From: Myxococcales bacterium
Lineage (GTDB): Bacteria > Myxococcota_A > Polyangia > Palsa-1104 > JAEUJZ01
Direction of reading: 5' to 3'
Length of the DNA stretch: 64,000 nucleotides
NCBI GenBank assembly: GCA_016794465.1
Contig: JAEUKA010000013.1
Coordinates: forward strand, 92,065-156,064
Made by a program: the position numbers and the translations under genes. The notes beneath the pieces were generated by a model, which was not told where the DNA came from, did not search any database, and worked only from the letters and a program-made list of their open reading frames with translations. Positions 8,770-16,576 of the stretch are shown here, piece after piece (position 1 is the stretch's first letter; every line of letters starts with the position of its first letter).

Positions 8770-9112
8770 CCAATCTTTACATTTTATTTCCACCCACCAG
8801 CGTTGCATAAGTGCGCCTGATTATTGATCAATATCTGAGAACACATCAACTCAATAAGGGGATGATCTTATAAGTATTAGTTATCATTGCGGTATAAAAT
8901 GCATGGCGATTGGGAAGCTAAGCCCCAACGCTCGCCACAAAACATCACGATGGTCACGCACATTGATAAGTTATCAACTCATATAAGCAACTATTGAGAT
9001 CAACTCAGCTCATCAAGGAAAAGAAAATAAAAAAATCATTTTGCAACAATTTTCACGAGTTAGAATTTCGTAAACATTTTCCTGAAAAATAAAACACCGA
9101 AAATGTTTCTTG
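8770..9112. other. AT-rich region with short direct and inverted repeats
   Basis: About 340 bp far richer in A+T than anything nearby. It holds three direct copies of ATCAACTCA (8846, 8973, 8999), the palindrome TATTGATCAATA (8823-8834) and TTGATAA-G-TTATCAA (8963-8977). It abuts the 3' end of the helicase gene. Iteron-like repeats in AT-rich DNA beside a helicase suggest a replication origin; a regulatory region is the alternative. Confidence 0.5.
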
Positions 9113-10114
9113 CTACTTGGGCGGGCAGTCCATTAGACAAATTGCTTCATTCACAGCCTCGACTGTGTGTGCGCTCAGGGCATATATATTGGCCTTCTTT
9201 TCTGGCCTGTACCTAAGCGCACGACCTATCATTTGGGCACACATAACTACGGAGCTTACATCAAAATCGATCCACACACACGATGTCAGTGGTGTATCAT
9301 ATCCCTCTAATAGCATTCTATTTGCGAAAATTGTCTTGATCTTGCCAGTTTGCCATCTGTCGAGCACAGAGAGATTTTCGCTATTTTCTCTTCTGTGACC
9401 AATCCAATCGGAACTAACAAACCTAGAAGCCTTCTCTCTGGCGTCTTTGTTGCTAGAGACAAAAACAAGTGTGTGGTACTCCACGGATGGAGAAAGCGCG
9501 GAAGCCGCTTTTACATCAAACGGGCAGATCACATGATCTTTTACAGCGTTAGACAATGAATAGAAATAGCAAGCTGAAAACAGATCATTTATGCGATTTG
9601 TCCACGGGGTAGCGCTTAAGCCAATTGAGCGTTCAAACTTTCTTAATACACGTCTAAATTCCGGAGCGTCGTAATTGCTGTGATGCACTTCGTCAATTAT
9701 CAGCAAAGTATCTGGGATGGAATAGTAAGAGAGCCTGTCTATGAGACTAAGTTGTGATGCAAGCACGATTCTATCTGCGCTAGACGGTCGCCTTGTGCCT
9801 TGCTCAAAGGCTATCGGCTCGCGTGTCAGACTTGCAAGTCGGCTGTAAAACTGCCCGAGTAGTCGTCTATTGGGTACACACACCACCGCCCGGTGGGACA
9901 CGGACAGCCGCAGCCAAGCAAGCACAGACTGACAAGCGACCTCGGACTTGCCGGCGCCCGGTGGCATAACCACAAGCGATCTAGATGCATTCCGAATGGT
10001 ATTATTATCAATTAGATCGAGTGCTTGCCGCTGATGATTCCATAAGATCATGATTGGGCCTTGCCAAATTTCCATAGTTTTCCAGTGCTTAGTAGATACA
10101 TGATGTATCGCCAC
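9113..10114 (-). CDS. Compact superfamily 2 (DEAD/DEAH) helicase
   Basis: A 333-residue ATP-dependent nucleic-acid translocase. Motif I is MPPGAGKS near residue 51, motif II is the DEVH box in LLIIDEVHH near 138, motif III is SATPW near 167, and motif VI is QMIGRALRYRP near 300, so both RecA-like lobes are complete. No nuclease or extra domain is present. The start is a GTG; the frame just upstream overlaps a zinc-finger microgene. The protein is Ser/Ile/Lys-rich and its DNA AT-rich relative to the host. A position beside an AT-rich repeat region suggests a role in element replication, as phage and satellite helicases have. Confidence 0.85.
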   Translation of the reverse strand: MAIHHVSTKHWKTMEIWQGPIMILWNHQRQALDLIDNNTIRNASRSLVVMPPGAGKSEVACQSVLAWLRLSVSHRAVVCVPNRRLLGQFYSRLASLTREPIAFEQGTRRPSSADRIVLASQLSLIDRLSYYSIPDTLLIIDEVHHSNYDAPEFRRVLRKFERSIGLSATPWTNRINDLFSACYFYSLSNAVKDHVICPFDVKAASALSPSVEYHTLVFVSSNKDAREKASRFVSSDWIGHRRENSENLSVLDRWQTGKIKTIFANRMLLEGYDTPLTSCVWIDFDVSSVVMCAQMIGRALRYRPEKKANIYALSAHTVEAVNEAICLMDCPPK

Positions 10115-10218
10115 ACTCTAACCCTGCATTTGTCCTGACAAAATAGGATCTCAGCCTTCCGCTCGCAGTCAAGCTTTTCCCCACACGCAACGCAGCAGCG
10201 CCTTTTTCTGGTGAGCAT
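10048..10218 (-). CDS. Zinc-finger microprotein overlapping the helicase start
   Basis: A 56-residue frame beginning MLTRKRRCCVACGEKL. It has the pattern C-x2-C (with an adjoining Cys) then FCQDKCR about 15 residues later, matching the short phage and transposon zinc fingers of the form CxxCG...FC..KCR that bind DNA. It lies in a different frame from the helicase and overlaps its first 67 nt, so the two are probably translated as a coupled pair with this gene first. The start also overlaps the 5' region of the divergent gene, marking a compact divergent promoter. Conservation of the cysteines is the main support. Confidence 0.6.
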   Translation of the reverse strand: MLTRKRRCCVACGEKLDCERKAEILFCQDKCRVRVWRYIMYLLSTGKLWKFGKAQS

Positions 10219-10312
10219 ATCCGTATCATTGGAATTATTTATTCCGACGAGTCAACAAAAAAATCCGTTTCATTCATCAACATCGCGACTTTATTATGAT
10301 AAATTTTTTCAC

Positions 10313-11065
10313 ATGCGAATGGTTTTGGGCGTATCTGTTCCAGACTCGGTTGTCACTGTGCAAGTACGAGCAAGCCTTACCAAAAAAGGCAGACCTAGAA
10401 CCATTTTTACTGGCGATGTCGACGACGTGATAACACACGACCAGATCATCGACCAAGTTTCGATGGATCGTAATTTCTGGCAATGGGTGGCCGTCCAGAT
10501 TCAAGCCGGTAGAATCACGGGTGCAGAACAGACAGAATCTTGCATAAGTATCCGTGTTTCCTGTGTCTTCCTCAATCAGGACGGAAACGCAGCCGTTATT
10601 GATCACTCGACTGGTCAGACCGTCTATACCTTTCCTGAGCCGTGGGAATTCTCCAAGGGCTCCAGTACAAAGAGTGAGCAGGAGACCCTCGTCTCTGTCG
10701 TCGACAAGCTTTCCACTCTACTTGCGGAATCCAACCGCGCGATCGTTGAGTCCCAGAAGGTACTGCCCGAAGTTATGGCGCGGATGCTGAGAGAGGTGTC
10801 CGAGCAGGGCCGGGCGAGCACGGTGTCAGCAACGGAGCAAGCGGCGAAGCTGCTAACCGCGATGGTCGATCCGCTTAAAGTCCAGCTCCAGCTCATCGAG
10901 CGGCACAACGCGAACGAAACCGAGCGCGCCAATAAGTCGACAGACGCAGTGATCCGGAGCTTGGCAGCAGACTCCGATACGGCAAAAGACCCGCGTGGCG
11001 ACGAGGAAAAACTTCTCGATACGATGGAGCGTGGATGGCGTTTCATCAAAACCGTAACAAGCTAG
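10313..11065 (+). CDS. Element 1 hypothetical protein with coiled-coil C-terminus
   Basis: A 250-residue protein beginning MRMVLGVSVPDSV. The first 110 residues alternate in a beta-rich pattern; from about residue 120 the chain is helical with heptad-like Leu/Ala spacing, consistent with a coiled coil. An upstream in-frame GTG at 10211 would add 34 residues but overlaps the divergent zinc-finger gene and has no clear ribosome site, so the ATG is preferred; this choice is uncertain. It opens the rightward gene block of element 1 and is followed 16 nt later by the next gene. No family was recognised; a structural or regulatory role is possible. Confidence 0.6.
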   Translation: MRMVLGVSVPDSVVTVQVRASLTKKGRPRTIFTGDVDDVITHDQIIDQVSMDRNFWQWVAVQIQAGRITGAEQTESCISIRVSCVFLNQDGNAAVIDHSTGQTVYTFPEPWEFSKGSSTKSEQETLVSVVDKLSTLLAESNRAIVESQKVLPEVMARMLREVSEQGRASTVSATEQAAKLLTAMVDPLKVQLQLIERHNANETERANKSTDAVIRSLAADSDTAKDPRGDEEKLLDTMERGWRFIKTVTS

Positions 11066-11081
11066 AAGGAGGCATTCGCGA

Positions 11082-11753
11082 ATGGCGTCACCAATGGCCT
11101 TTGACGAGATCAAAACACTCCCGAAATCGAAATCACTGCTTGGCCACGTTGGCGCGAGTGGGCTTAACGCATTAGGCGGCTTTATGGCCGGTCGCGTGCG
11201 TGGGCAGATCGCTACTGCTTTCCCTGATTGGAAGGGGGCGGGAACCATCGGCGTCTTTGTCGTCGCCGTTGCGATGCGAGCGTGGGCGCAGAGTGAAAAG
11301 GGGTGGGACAGGGCAATCAAGGAAATCGCGGCAGGGATGGCGGGTTTCGTTGGTAATGATCTTTACCTCATCTTGCGGGCTGCTCTGGGATGGGGCAAGT
11401 GGAAGCGTGAGAAGCCCTATTCAGCCGACTCGGTCGTTATCCACGAAAAGAAGTATTACAGGGCAACAAAGGACATCCCTGGTACTCCAGTGGCAGAGCC
11501 AGGCAAGGACAGCCGTTGGGTGCTTTTTGAGACCGCACAAGGATACGACCCGGATCAAGTTTCGTGGGTAGCACAAGCGCTGGATTCCAATGACGCACTT
11601 ATCGAGGGACTTGTCAAAGAGCAGTTGATGGTTGCCGGGCCAGAGATTGCCGCAATGTCTGGGAAGGACTTCACACAGGCGGAAGCCGATCAGTTGTATC
11701 TGGGCATGCGGGATAGTCTGAAATCAGTGATCAAGCGGCTAGCGACGGAGTAA
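11082..11753 (+). CDS. Element 1 Gly-rich membrane protein with CBM5/12-like stretch
   Basis: A 223-residue protein with a strong ribosome site (AAGGAGG) ahead of the ATG. Residues 20-75 contain Gly/Ala-rich hydrophobic stretches (GASGLNALGGFMAG, then GTIGVFVVAVAMRAWA) that look like membrane or glycine-zipper segments. Residues 108-150 have the spacing of a chitin-binding CBM5/12 or phage surface module (W..EKPYSADSVVIH, KYYRA, a Pro-rich turn, then RWVLF). The rest is helical. A membrane-associated virion or surface-binding protein would fit, but this rests on pattern alone. It is followed by the next gene 4 nt later. Confidence 0.6.
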   Translation: MASPMAFDEIKTLPKSKSLLGHVGASGLNALGGFMAGRVRGQIATAFPDWKGAGTIGVFVVAVAMRAWAQSEKGWDRAIKEIAAGMAGFVGNDLYLILRAALGWGKWKREKPYSADSVVIHEKKYYRATKDIPGTPVAEPGKDSRWVLFETAQGYDPDQVSWVAQALDSNDALIEGLVKEQLMVAGPEIAAMSGKDFTQAEADQLYLGMRDSLKSVIKRLATE

Positions 11754-11757
11754 GGCA

Positions 11758-12567
11758 ATGTCGACAAATCCCGTCTGGGAAAGCCTGTCTGTATATTCGC
11801 TTCCGGTGGTTTATGGACATCAGCACTCTGGACAGCCGACACAGTGCCTAGACGGGCTTGTCAAGTATGCGGCATCCATCGCAGACCGCCCAGAGTCTTA
11901 TGCGTATGGCACACCGGAAAAGATCATGCGGTGGCTATATCGGCAGCCAGTCGTGTTGGACCTTGGCGAGGAGCCACATATAGCCGGATGCCATCCAATG
12001 CAGCGTTCGAGAGTATGGCCTACCGCTGGTCTGAATTGCTGGGAGGCGGTAGCGCACTTGCTGGGAGTGGCCTTTAGATATAGCTGGCCCATTGAATATC
12101 ATATTTATGATGCGAGAATCGGAAGATTGCGACATGTGTTTCCGGCGATTCGACCCATTGGATCAAATCGCATGCCAGAGCCTCTGGTGATACAGCCACC
12201 ATTGAACGGTATCACATCGCTTTCGCTGCAAGCTGCGCAGGCTGACGAATGGTATAACAAGGCGCTTGGCGCAGTTCACTTCGTTGGCGACAAAGTGCTT
12301 AGGGTTTTTAATGCAGGAGAACTAGCAGATAGTCTGGCGGACATGGAAGGTGACGAGTTGCCAGATTGGGCTAGAACGGCCAAGCAGAAGGAAGCACGGG
12401 CATCCGCATTGCTCAAGCAGGCAGCGGCGGCCAGCAAGACAGACGAGAAGACAGATAAGGAGGGAACGACACCCAAGAGTGATGATGACATGAAACGGAA
12501 GATTGCCAAGCTTACGGCAGAACTAGAAATGCTCAAGACACAAGTGGATAAGGGGGAACCAAAATGA
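11758..12567 (+). CDS. Element 1 hypothetical protein with Cys-Trp-Glu motif
   Basis: A 269-residue protein. The first 200 residues are globular and aromatic-rich, with PTAGLNCWEAVAHLLG near 81-96 followed by EYHIYDARIGRLRHVF. A Cys in front of a helix plus a downstream His is the arrangement seen in papain- and transglutaminase-like enzymes, but I cannot confirm the fold. The C-terminal 70 residues are Lys/Ala/Glu-rich and end in a short coiled coil (KIAKLTAELEMLKTQVDK). Its stop overlaps the next ATG by 4 nt. It sits inside the co-directional block and so probably shares its transcript and purpose. Confidence 0.6.
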   Translation: MSTNPVWESLSVYSLPVVYGHQHSGQPTQCLDGLVKYAASIADRPESYAYGTPEKIMRWLYRQPVVLDLGEEPHIAGCHPMQRSRVWPTAGLNCWEAVAHLLGVAFRYSWPIEYHIYDARIGRLRHVFPAIRPIGSNRMPEPLVIQPPLNGITSLSLQAAQADEWYNKALGAVHFVGDKVLRVFNAGELADSLADMEGDELPDWARTAKQKEARASALLKQAAAASKTDEKTDKEGTTPKSDDDMKRKIAKLTAELEMLKTQVDKGEPK

Positions 12568-13133
12568 ACAATATGTATCTGTTGCTCGCTCTGATGGGCG
12601 GTGGGGGGAACGTCTCCCCGCAGTTCATCACGGCGCTGCAAGATGCACAGAAGGACTCGTTCGAGCGCTGGAGCAAGCTGCTCAAGGCGCTCGGACTCAT
12701 CATCACAACTGGGATCTTCTACCTGCGCGGCATGCCCGCCCCGGTGGACGCTTCCGGCGCGCCGGTCTTCACCAACGAAGCGCTGAGCAAGCAGATTCAA
12801 GCCAGCTTCCAAGAGGGCAAGCGGGAAGCGTTCTGGGTCGCTCTGGTCAACAGCGTGGTCGACGCGGTGCTCGAGTTCATGCGTCCGTCCGCGATGCAGC
12901 AAGCGCTGATGACGAGTCTGCTGACGAAGGGTTCGACGACCACGACGACGGTGATCAATCAAGGGGCAACGCCAGTGCCGATCGGCACGATTCCTTCCCC
13001 GCCTATGACGACGCTCGTGCAGAGGACCGCCGGGCAAGTGCTGCGCCAAGGGAACTACGGCACGCCGTCGGGCTTCGTGCGTGCTCAGTCGGTGTTTTTC
13101 AATCCCGCGACGGGTGAATTGGTTGTGGAGTGA
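12564..13133 (+). CDS. Element 1 membrane-associated hypothetical protein
   Basis: A 189-residue protein starting with a short hydrophobic stretch (MYLLLALMGGGG). A second hydrophobic segment (LLKALGLIITTGIFYL) lies near residue 35-52. The middle is helical, and the C-terminal third is Thr/Pro/Gly-rich with a TTTTTVINQG run. The start codon overlaps the previous stop (ATGA), implying coupling. Small, hydrophobic and packed among similar genes, it resembles minor membrane or structural proteins of small viruses in layout only. No family was recognised. Confidence 0.55.
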   Translation: MNNMYLLLALMGGGGNVSPQFITALQDAQKDSFERWSKLLKALGLIITTGIFYLRGMPAPVDASGAPVFTNEALSKQIQASFQEGKREAFWVALVNSVVDAVLEFMRPSAMQQALMTSLLTKGSTTTTTVINQGATPVPIGTIPSPPMTTLVQRTAGQVLRQGNYGTPSGFVRAQSVFFNPATGELVVE

Positions 13134-13136
13134 TCC

Positions 13137-13481
13137 ATGCCGTCGCCAGTCATTGAGGGATTGCGTCAACAGTTTTTCGCGTCACTCGGCATCAACGAGA
13201 ACACGCCGATCGCAGACAGCGACGCCGCAAATCTGATTGACCAGTGGGAGCAGTTTCTTTATCTCCGCGCCTCCGGTGGCGGTCCCATGGTCGTGCAAAC
13301 GCCAGGGTCCGCGCCGGGCCGGGGGTCGATCGTGCTCGCTCCTCCGGTCAATCAGGGTGGTGGCGGTAGCTTTCCCGGTGGTTCGTCGGGAGGCGGCAGT
13401 TTCCCCGTCGCGACGCGAATCAATGCACCAAACCAGGGCGGGGCGCCGCGATACACACCGCCCCCTGCCGCTAGGAAGTGA
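13137..13481 (+). CDS. Element 1 small Gly/Pro-rich protein
   Basis: A 114-residue protein. The first 45 residues form an amphipathic helical region (VIEGLRQQFFASLGI, then LIDQWEQFLYLRA). The rest is Gly/Ser/Pro-rich and disordered, with GGGSFPGGSSGGGSFP and a Pro-Arg tail. A ribosome site (GGAGTG) precedes the ATG, 3 nt after the upstream gene. Such a helix plus flexible glycine linker could tether partners in a particle, but this is conjecture. Its stop overlaps a GTG that could be an alternative start for the following gene. Confidence 0.5.
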   Translation: MPSPVIEGLRQQFFASLGINENTPIADSDAANLIDQWEQFLYLRASGGGPMVVQTPGSAPGRGSIVLAPPVNQGGGGSFPGGSSGGGSFPVATRINAPNQGGAPRYTPPPAARK

Positions 13482-13489
13482 GGGCTTTC

Positions 13490-14266
13490 ATGTCGTCCAT
13501 TTTTGAAGTCGACAATGTTGTGGTGGGTGGGGGCTCTGCTGGGAGCGGGACCACTTGCCGGGTGAGTGACTGGACCCAGAACACGAGCTACTCGGACGGG
13601 GCGATCGTGGTCTTCAACGGCTCGCAGTACGTGGCCTGTGGCAGCGTCCCAGCCGGCCTGGTTCCGCCCGTGGAGTATTACACGCCGCTCACGCCCAGCC
13701 AGCCACGCTGGCAGCTCGCAGCTCGGGGCCGGTCGCTCCCGCAAGCCTACTCGGACAATCCAACCTACTACGCCGATCAAATGGTCACGCATCTTGGCGG
13801 CACGTTCATTCTCGACGCGCCCACGGTCCCCGCAGGCACCCGGCCAGGTCGTGACAAGCGGTGGACTCGGCTGTCTGAGACTCTCACCGTCGCAGAAGGC
13901 GAGCCGTTAGGCACTTCCGATCTGACCAATTTTGCGCCATCTGTCACCGCCGCGATCGTAGCGAACAGCGATGAGACTGCCCGCGTACGCCACCACCGGG
14001 TACGCATGACGATCTCGAGTCTGCTCTCGAACGGCACTCTGTATAGCTGCAAGTTCCCTCGCGCCATTCCGTGCGAGGCCCGACCACAGATCACGATCCA
14101 ACCCGAAGACCAGCAGGGCTTCTACATGCTCCTGACCGCCTCCGCGATCATCAGCGGTGGACAGGTTACGGGCTACATCCTGAACAACCAGGGAGGGGCC
14201 GCCCCTTCCACCATCGAATTCACGGTGTTCGTCAAGGAACAGATTGATCAAGTCCAGCACAGCTAG
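13490..14266 (+). CDS. Element 1 beta-rich protein, candidate capsid, spike or binding protein
   Basis: A 258-residue protein. Residues 20-75 match the carbohydrate-binding CBM5/12 spacing (WTQNTSYSDGAIVVF, YVACGSVPAG, then PRWQLA). The following 180 residues are strongly beta-patterned, with a central stretch RVRMTISSLLSNGTLYSC and ending in TIEFTVFVKEQ. The start ATG has GAGGG 6 nt upstream; a GTG 12 nt earlier overlaps the previous stop and is possible. As one of the larger beta-rich products in the block, it is a reasonable candidate for a capsid or receptor-binding protein. No homologue was recognised. Confidence 0.55.
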   Translation: MSSIFEVDNVVVGGGSAGSGTTCRVSDWTQNTSYSDGAIVVFNGSQYVACGSVPAGLVPPVEYYTPLTPSQPRWQLAARGRSLPQAYSDNPTYYADQMVTHLGGTFILDAPTVPAGTRPGRDKRWTRLSETLTVAEGEPLGTSDLTNFAPSVTAAIVANSDETARVRHHRVRMTISSLLSNGTLYSCKFPRAIPCEARPQITIQPEDQQGFYMLLTASAIISGGQVTGYILNNQGGAAPSTIEFTVFVKEQIDQVQHS

Positions 14267-14283
14267 GACTGAGGAGACCCATC

Positions 14284-14637
14284 ATGAGAGTCTTAGATCC
14301 ACTCGACGGCAAAACCCCCTTTGACTCGGTTCGGGCGGTTGTCCGTAAGTACACTGCATTGCTTGGCGCTGACGTGTTGGCGGCAATCGTCGACACGATC
14401 GGCAATCGTCCCGACTTGGCCACTCCGTCGGTCGTGTTGACCATCACGGGAACCGGGGCCTTTCAGCGTGCGGTGCATGGGCTGAAGGACGCCGACGGCA
14501 AGCCCGCCAAGCCGCGAGCGTGGGCCATTCAGCGCTGGAAGGCTTGCACGGAAGTCGACATCCAGGCTGTCGACGACACCAACATCACCTGCGAGATCAC
14601 AAACAAGGGTGAAGTCACGATCGCTCTGTTCCTGTAG
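14284..14637 (+). CDS. Element 1 hypothetical protein, 117 residues
   Basis: A 117-residue protein with a clear ribosome site (GAGGAG, 9 nt ahead of the ATG). The N-terminal half is mixed helical (FDSVRAVVRKYTALLG), and the C-terminal half is beta-patterned with VVLTITGTG and a final ITNKGEVTIALFL. Two Cys lie at about 101 and 107. There is no signal or membrane segment. It sits between the beta-rich protein and a run of membrane proteins, so a minor structural role is possible. Not recognised. Confidence 0.5.
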   Translation: MRVLDPLDGKTPFDSVRAVVRKYTALLGADVLAAIVDTIGNRPDLATPSVVLTITGTGAFQRAVHGLKDADGKPAKPRAWAIQRWKACTEVDIQAVDDTNITCEITNKGEVTIALFL

Positions 14638-14646
14638 GGGGCTACC

Positions 14647-14868
14647 TTGTCGACGCTGTTTGGTTTCCTGTTCCGTCTGCCAAGGGCTGTCGGTGTGCCG
14701 CTCGCCGCGCTCAGCCTCGTGCTGCTGGCGCTGGTGCTCGGTCTGCTCGTCGCGAGCCTGCCGGTCCTGCTCTGCGTCCTGAGTGTTCGCAGACGGATCA
14801 CGGAGTCCAGACAGCGTCGACTGATTCTGGCGGCGCTGCAAACCAAGGGGGGTCTACATGCATCGTAA
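14647..14868 (+). CDS. Element 1 small membrane protein
   Basis: A 73-residue protein with one long hydrophobic stretch (LAALSLVLLALVLGLLVASL) near residues 20-42, flanked by a basic cytoplasmic tail (RRRITESRQRRL). The start is a TTG with a GGGGG site 7 nt upstream; no ATG is available in frame, so the start is less certain. Its stop overlaps the next gene by 11 nt. Single-span basic-tailed proteins of this size occur as holins, coat proteins or membrane anchors in phages; which applies here cannot be told from sequence. Confidence 0.5.
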   Translation: MSTLFGFLFRLPRAVGVPLAALSLVLLALVLGLLVASLPVLLCVLSVRRRITESRQRRLILAALQTKGGLHAS

Positions 14869-15388
14869 CGTCTGGTTCTATGCGCAAGCGGCTGTGCCTG
14901 TACCGCCGGTCCTGTCTGTTGACATCGTCGGCAAGTGGCCAATCGACAAGATCCGCGAGATTGCCGATAAACAGATCAAGCTAGCCAAAGAAAGTTTTGA
15001 AATCGCTTCCAAAGTCGCATGGTATGAAGGTCTTTATGTTCGATTTAAGAGCCATGAGCGCTGGTCGCCATATCTTGATAAAATCAAAGCCGCTGAAACG
15101 GCACTGAAGCAGGGTGACGTAGGCGTGACCGAGAGCGAGAAGAAAAACGCCTATCTCGAATCGTGGACAAAAGCCCGTCTGGCTTCTGAGGCAATCCATA
15201 AAGAATCTGAGATGGGGCCGACTACCTACGCAACCGTGGCCGTTGATTTGTCTAATTCTGCGCAGGATCTAGCAAAGAAAGCGAAGGATGAAATCAAGGA
15301 TCTAGGGAGCGGTCTGTCAAGCTCTCTCAAGTGGGGCTTGGGTATCGGCGCCGCGCTATTGCTTCTGAGTCAGACAAGGAAGCGGTAA
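14858..15388 (+). CDS. Element 1 helical protein with C-terminal membrane anchor
   Basis: A 176-residue protein preceded by a strong site (AAGGGGGG). The body from about residue 25 to 150 is almost wholly helical and charged, with coiled-coil-like Lys/Glu/Ala spacing. The C-terminus has a hydrophobic stretch (WGLGIGAALLLLSQ) followed by basic residues, a tail-anchor layout. The DNA is AT-richer than the preceding genes. The next ATG follows 4 nt after the stop. It probably sits in a membrane with its body in the cytoplasm or particle interior. No family was recognised. Confidence 0.5.
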   Translation: MHRNVWFYAQAAVPVPPVLSVDIVGKWPIDKIREIADKQIKLAKESFEIASKVAWYEGLYVRFKSHERWSPYLDKIKAAETALKQGDVGVTESEKKNAYLESWTKARLASEAIHKESEMGPTTYATVAVDLSNSAQDLAKKAKDEIKDLGSGLSSSLKWGLGIGAALLLLSQTRKR

Positions 15389-15392
15389 CACA

Positions 15393-15911
15393 ATGGATAA
15401 AGGATTGCTCATCGCTGGCGGTTTGCTTGCTTTTGCGTTGTGGAGAAGCCGGAATGCGAGCGCTCCGGCAAGCGTCGTGCCTAATCAGAGCGGTGTTTGG
15501 GCTGATGCGCGCTTGACCGAGTATCACCCAGACGCGCCACCAGACAAGCAAAAGCTAGAGGGTGGACCAAACGACAGAAAGAAGCATCCTGTTGTGACCG
15601 TACAGGAGCACTTGGGCGACAAGGCCAAATTTCCTTACGTATCAGTGGCGGGTGATTTGGTGCTCAATGGGGAGCGTGTAAAATATGGCACTCGGATCTA
15701 TTTTTCATCATATCCTGATATTGTGTTTCGCATTGTAGATACCGGCGGCAATTTCTTCGGAACGGGCAAGAAGATCAGAGAGCCCGGTTTTGAGCCTTTC
15801 GATATTGCGACCAGCTACGGGAGCAAGCTTGGCTTTAGTGGCAAGCACACAAAGTACAGGCTCGACCGATCAGATACGCTGATTTCGTCGTCGCCTGTGC
15901 GAGTAGCGTAA
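15393..15911 (+). CDS. 3D-domain (double-psi beta-barrel) peptidoglycan lyase candidate
   Basis: A 172-residue protein with an N-terminal membrane segment (LLIAGGLLAFALW). A 3D/double-psi beta-barrel domain covers about residues 30-160: LTEYHPD, a PYVSVAGDL strand, YGTRIYF, FRIVDTGG and EPFDIAT with conserved Asp residues, the pattern of MltA-like 3D domains that cut glycan strands. Anchored to the membrane, it could act as a virion-associated or exit lysin. A ribosome site (AAGGAAG) lies upstream, and it follows the tail-anchored protein directly. Catalytic activity is inferred from the fold family only; RlpA-like binding without catalysis is the alternative. Confidence 0.65.
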   Translation: MDKGLLIAGGLLAFALWRSRNASAPASVVPNQSGVWADARLTEYHPDAPPDKQKLEGGPNDRKKHPVVTVQEHLGDKAKFPYVSVAGDLVLNGERVKYGTRIYFSSYPDIVFRIVDTGGNFFGTGKKIREPGFEPFDIATSYGSKLGFSGKHTKYRLDRSDTLISSSPVRVA

Positions 15912-15922
15912 AGGGGGTGAAC

Positions 15923-16207
15923 ATGGCACGAGTGAGAAAATTCAACGAACCAGGGACCAAGGAAGATCGCATCCGCTGGAATAAGGCAGGCACGCGCAAG
16001 TGGCTGACCGTCTACACGGTCATGGAGTACCACCCCGAGGCCAAAGCCAAAGCGAGCGAGCCCGAGGAGAAACCGAAGGCCAGCAAGCCGAAGAAAGCGA
16101 AGTCCAGCAAAGCCAAGCCAAAGGCCGCGCCGAAGAAAGCGAAGGCCAGCAAGCCAAAGTCGAAGGCCAAGCCGAGGAAGGCCAAGTCCAGCAAGCCCAA
16201 GAGCTAA
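15923..16207 (+). CDS. Lys/Ala-rich histone-like DNA-binding protein
   Basis: A 94-residue protein with an ordered N-terminal part (about residues 1-35) followed by a very basic tail of repeated AKAS/KPKKAK units like histone H1 or AlgP tails. The start ATG has an AAGGGGG site 6 nt upstream; a GTG two codons earlier is less likely. The tail should bind DNA without sequence preference and could condense element DNA, for instance within a particle or nucleoid. It is the last gene of the rightward block; the convergent repressor gene follows. Confidence 0.65.
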   Translation: MARVRKFNEPGTKEDRIRWNKAGTRKWLTVYTVMEYHPEAKAKASEPEEKPKASKPKKAKSSKAKPKAAPKKAKASKPKSKAKPRKAKSSKPKS

Positions 16208-16218
16208 ACCACCCTAAA

Positions 16219-16530
16219 CTACTCCGAGTGTCCGCACTTCGCGCACGCCTTACTCGGCGACCGAAAGTCGGGCTTATGGCCGTCACCGAAAGCAAGCCAA
16301 GACCGAGACACCCTTAAAGCCCGAGCGAGCCTCTCGACTGTGTCCGTGCGCGGGAGCCTCTCTCCCCGTTCCAAGTATGCCACGGCGGTATCCGACAGAT
16401 CGGCAGCACGCGCCAGCTCGTCGAAGGTCATCCCCCGAGCTTGCCGCGCTTCTGCGAGCCGCACGCAGATCGAATTAGAGGCGAGGCGACTCGTCGGCGC
16501 GTTTTCTGCTTCGTCTCGTTTCTGACCCAT
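16219..16530 (-). CDS. CI/Cro-like XRE repressor of element 1
   Basis: A 103-residue helix-turn-helix protein (RLAEARQARGMTFDELARAA, then TAVAYLERGER) covering about residues 20-80, with a C-terminal Cys pair (CAKCG). Only a short tail follows, so it lacks a LexA-type self-cleavage domain. The start chosen has an AGGGGT site; longer in-frame starts would reach into the presumed operator region. It is divergent from the genes leading to the recombinase and converges with the rightward block, the position of a phage immunity repressor. It most likely controls expression of the recombinase operon through the intergenic repeats. Confidence 0.8.
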   Translation of the reverse strand: MGQKRDEAENAPTSRLASNSICVRLAEARQARGMTFDELARAADLSDTAVAYLERGERLPRTDTVERLARALRVSRSWLAFGDGHKPDFRSPSKACAKCGHSE

Positions 16531-16576
16531 ACCCCTATTCACATACCACAATAGCTTACACACAAATACTCCAAAG

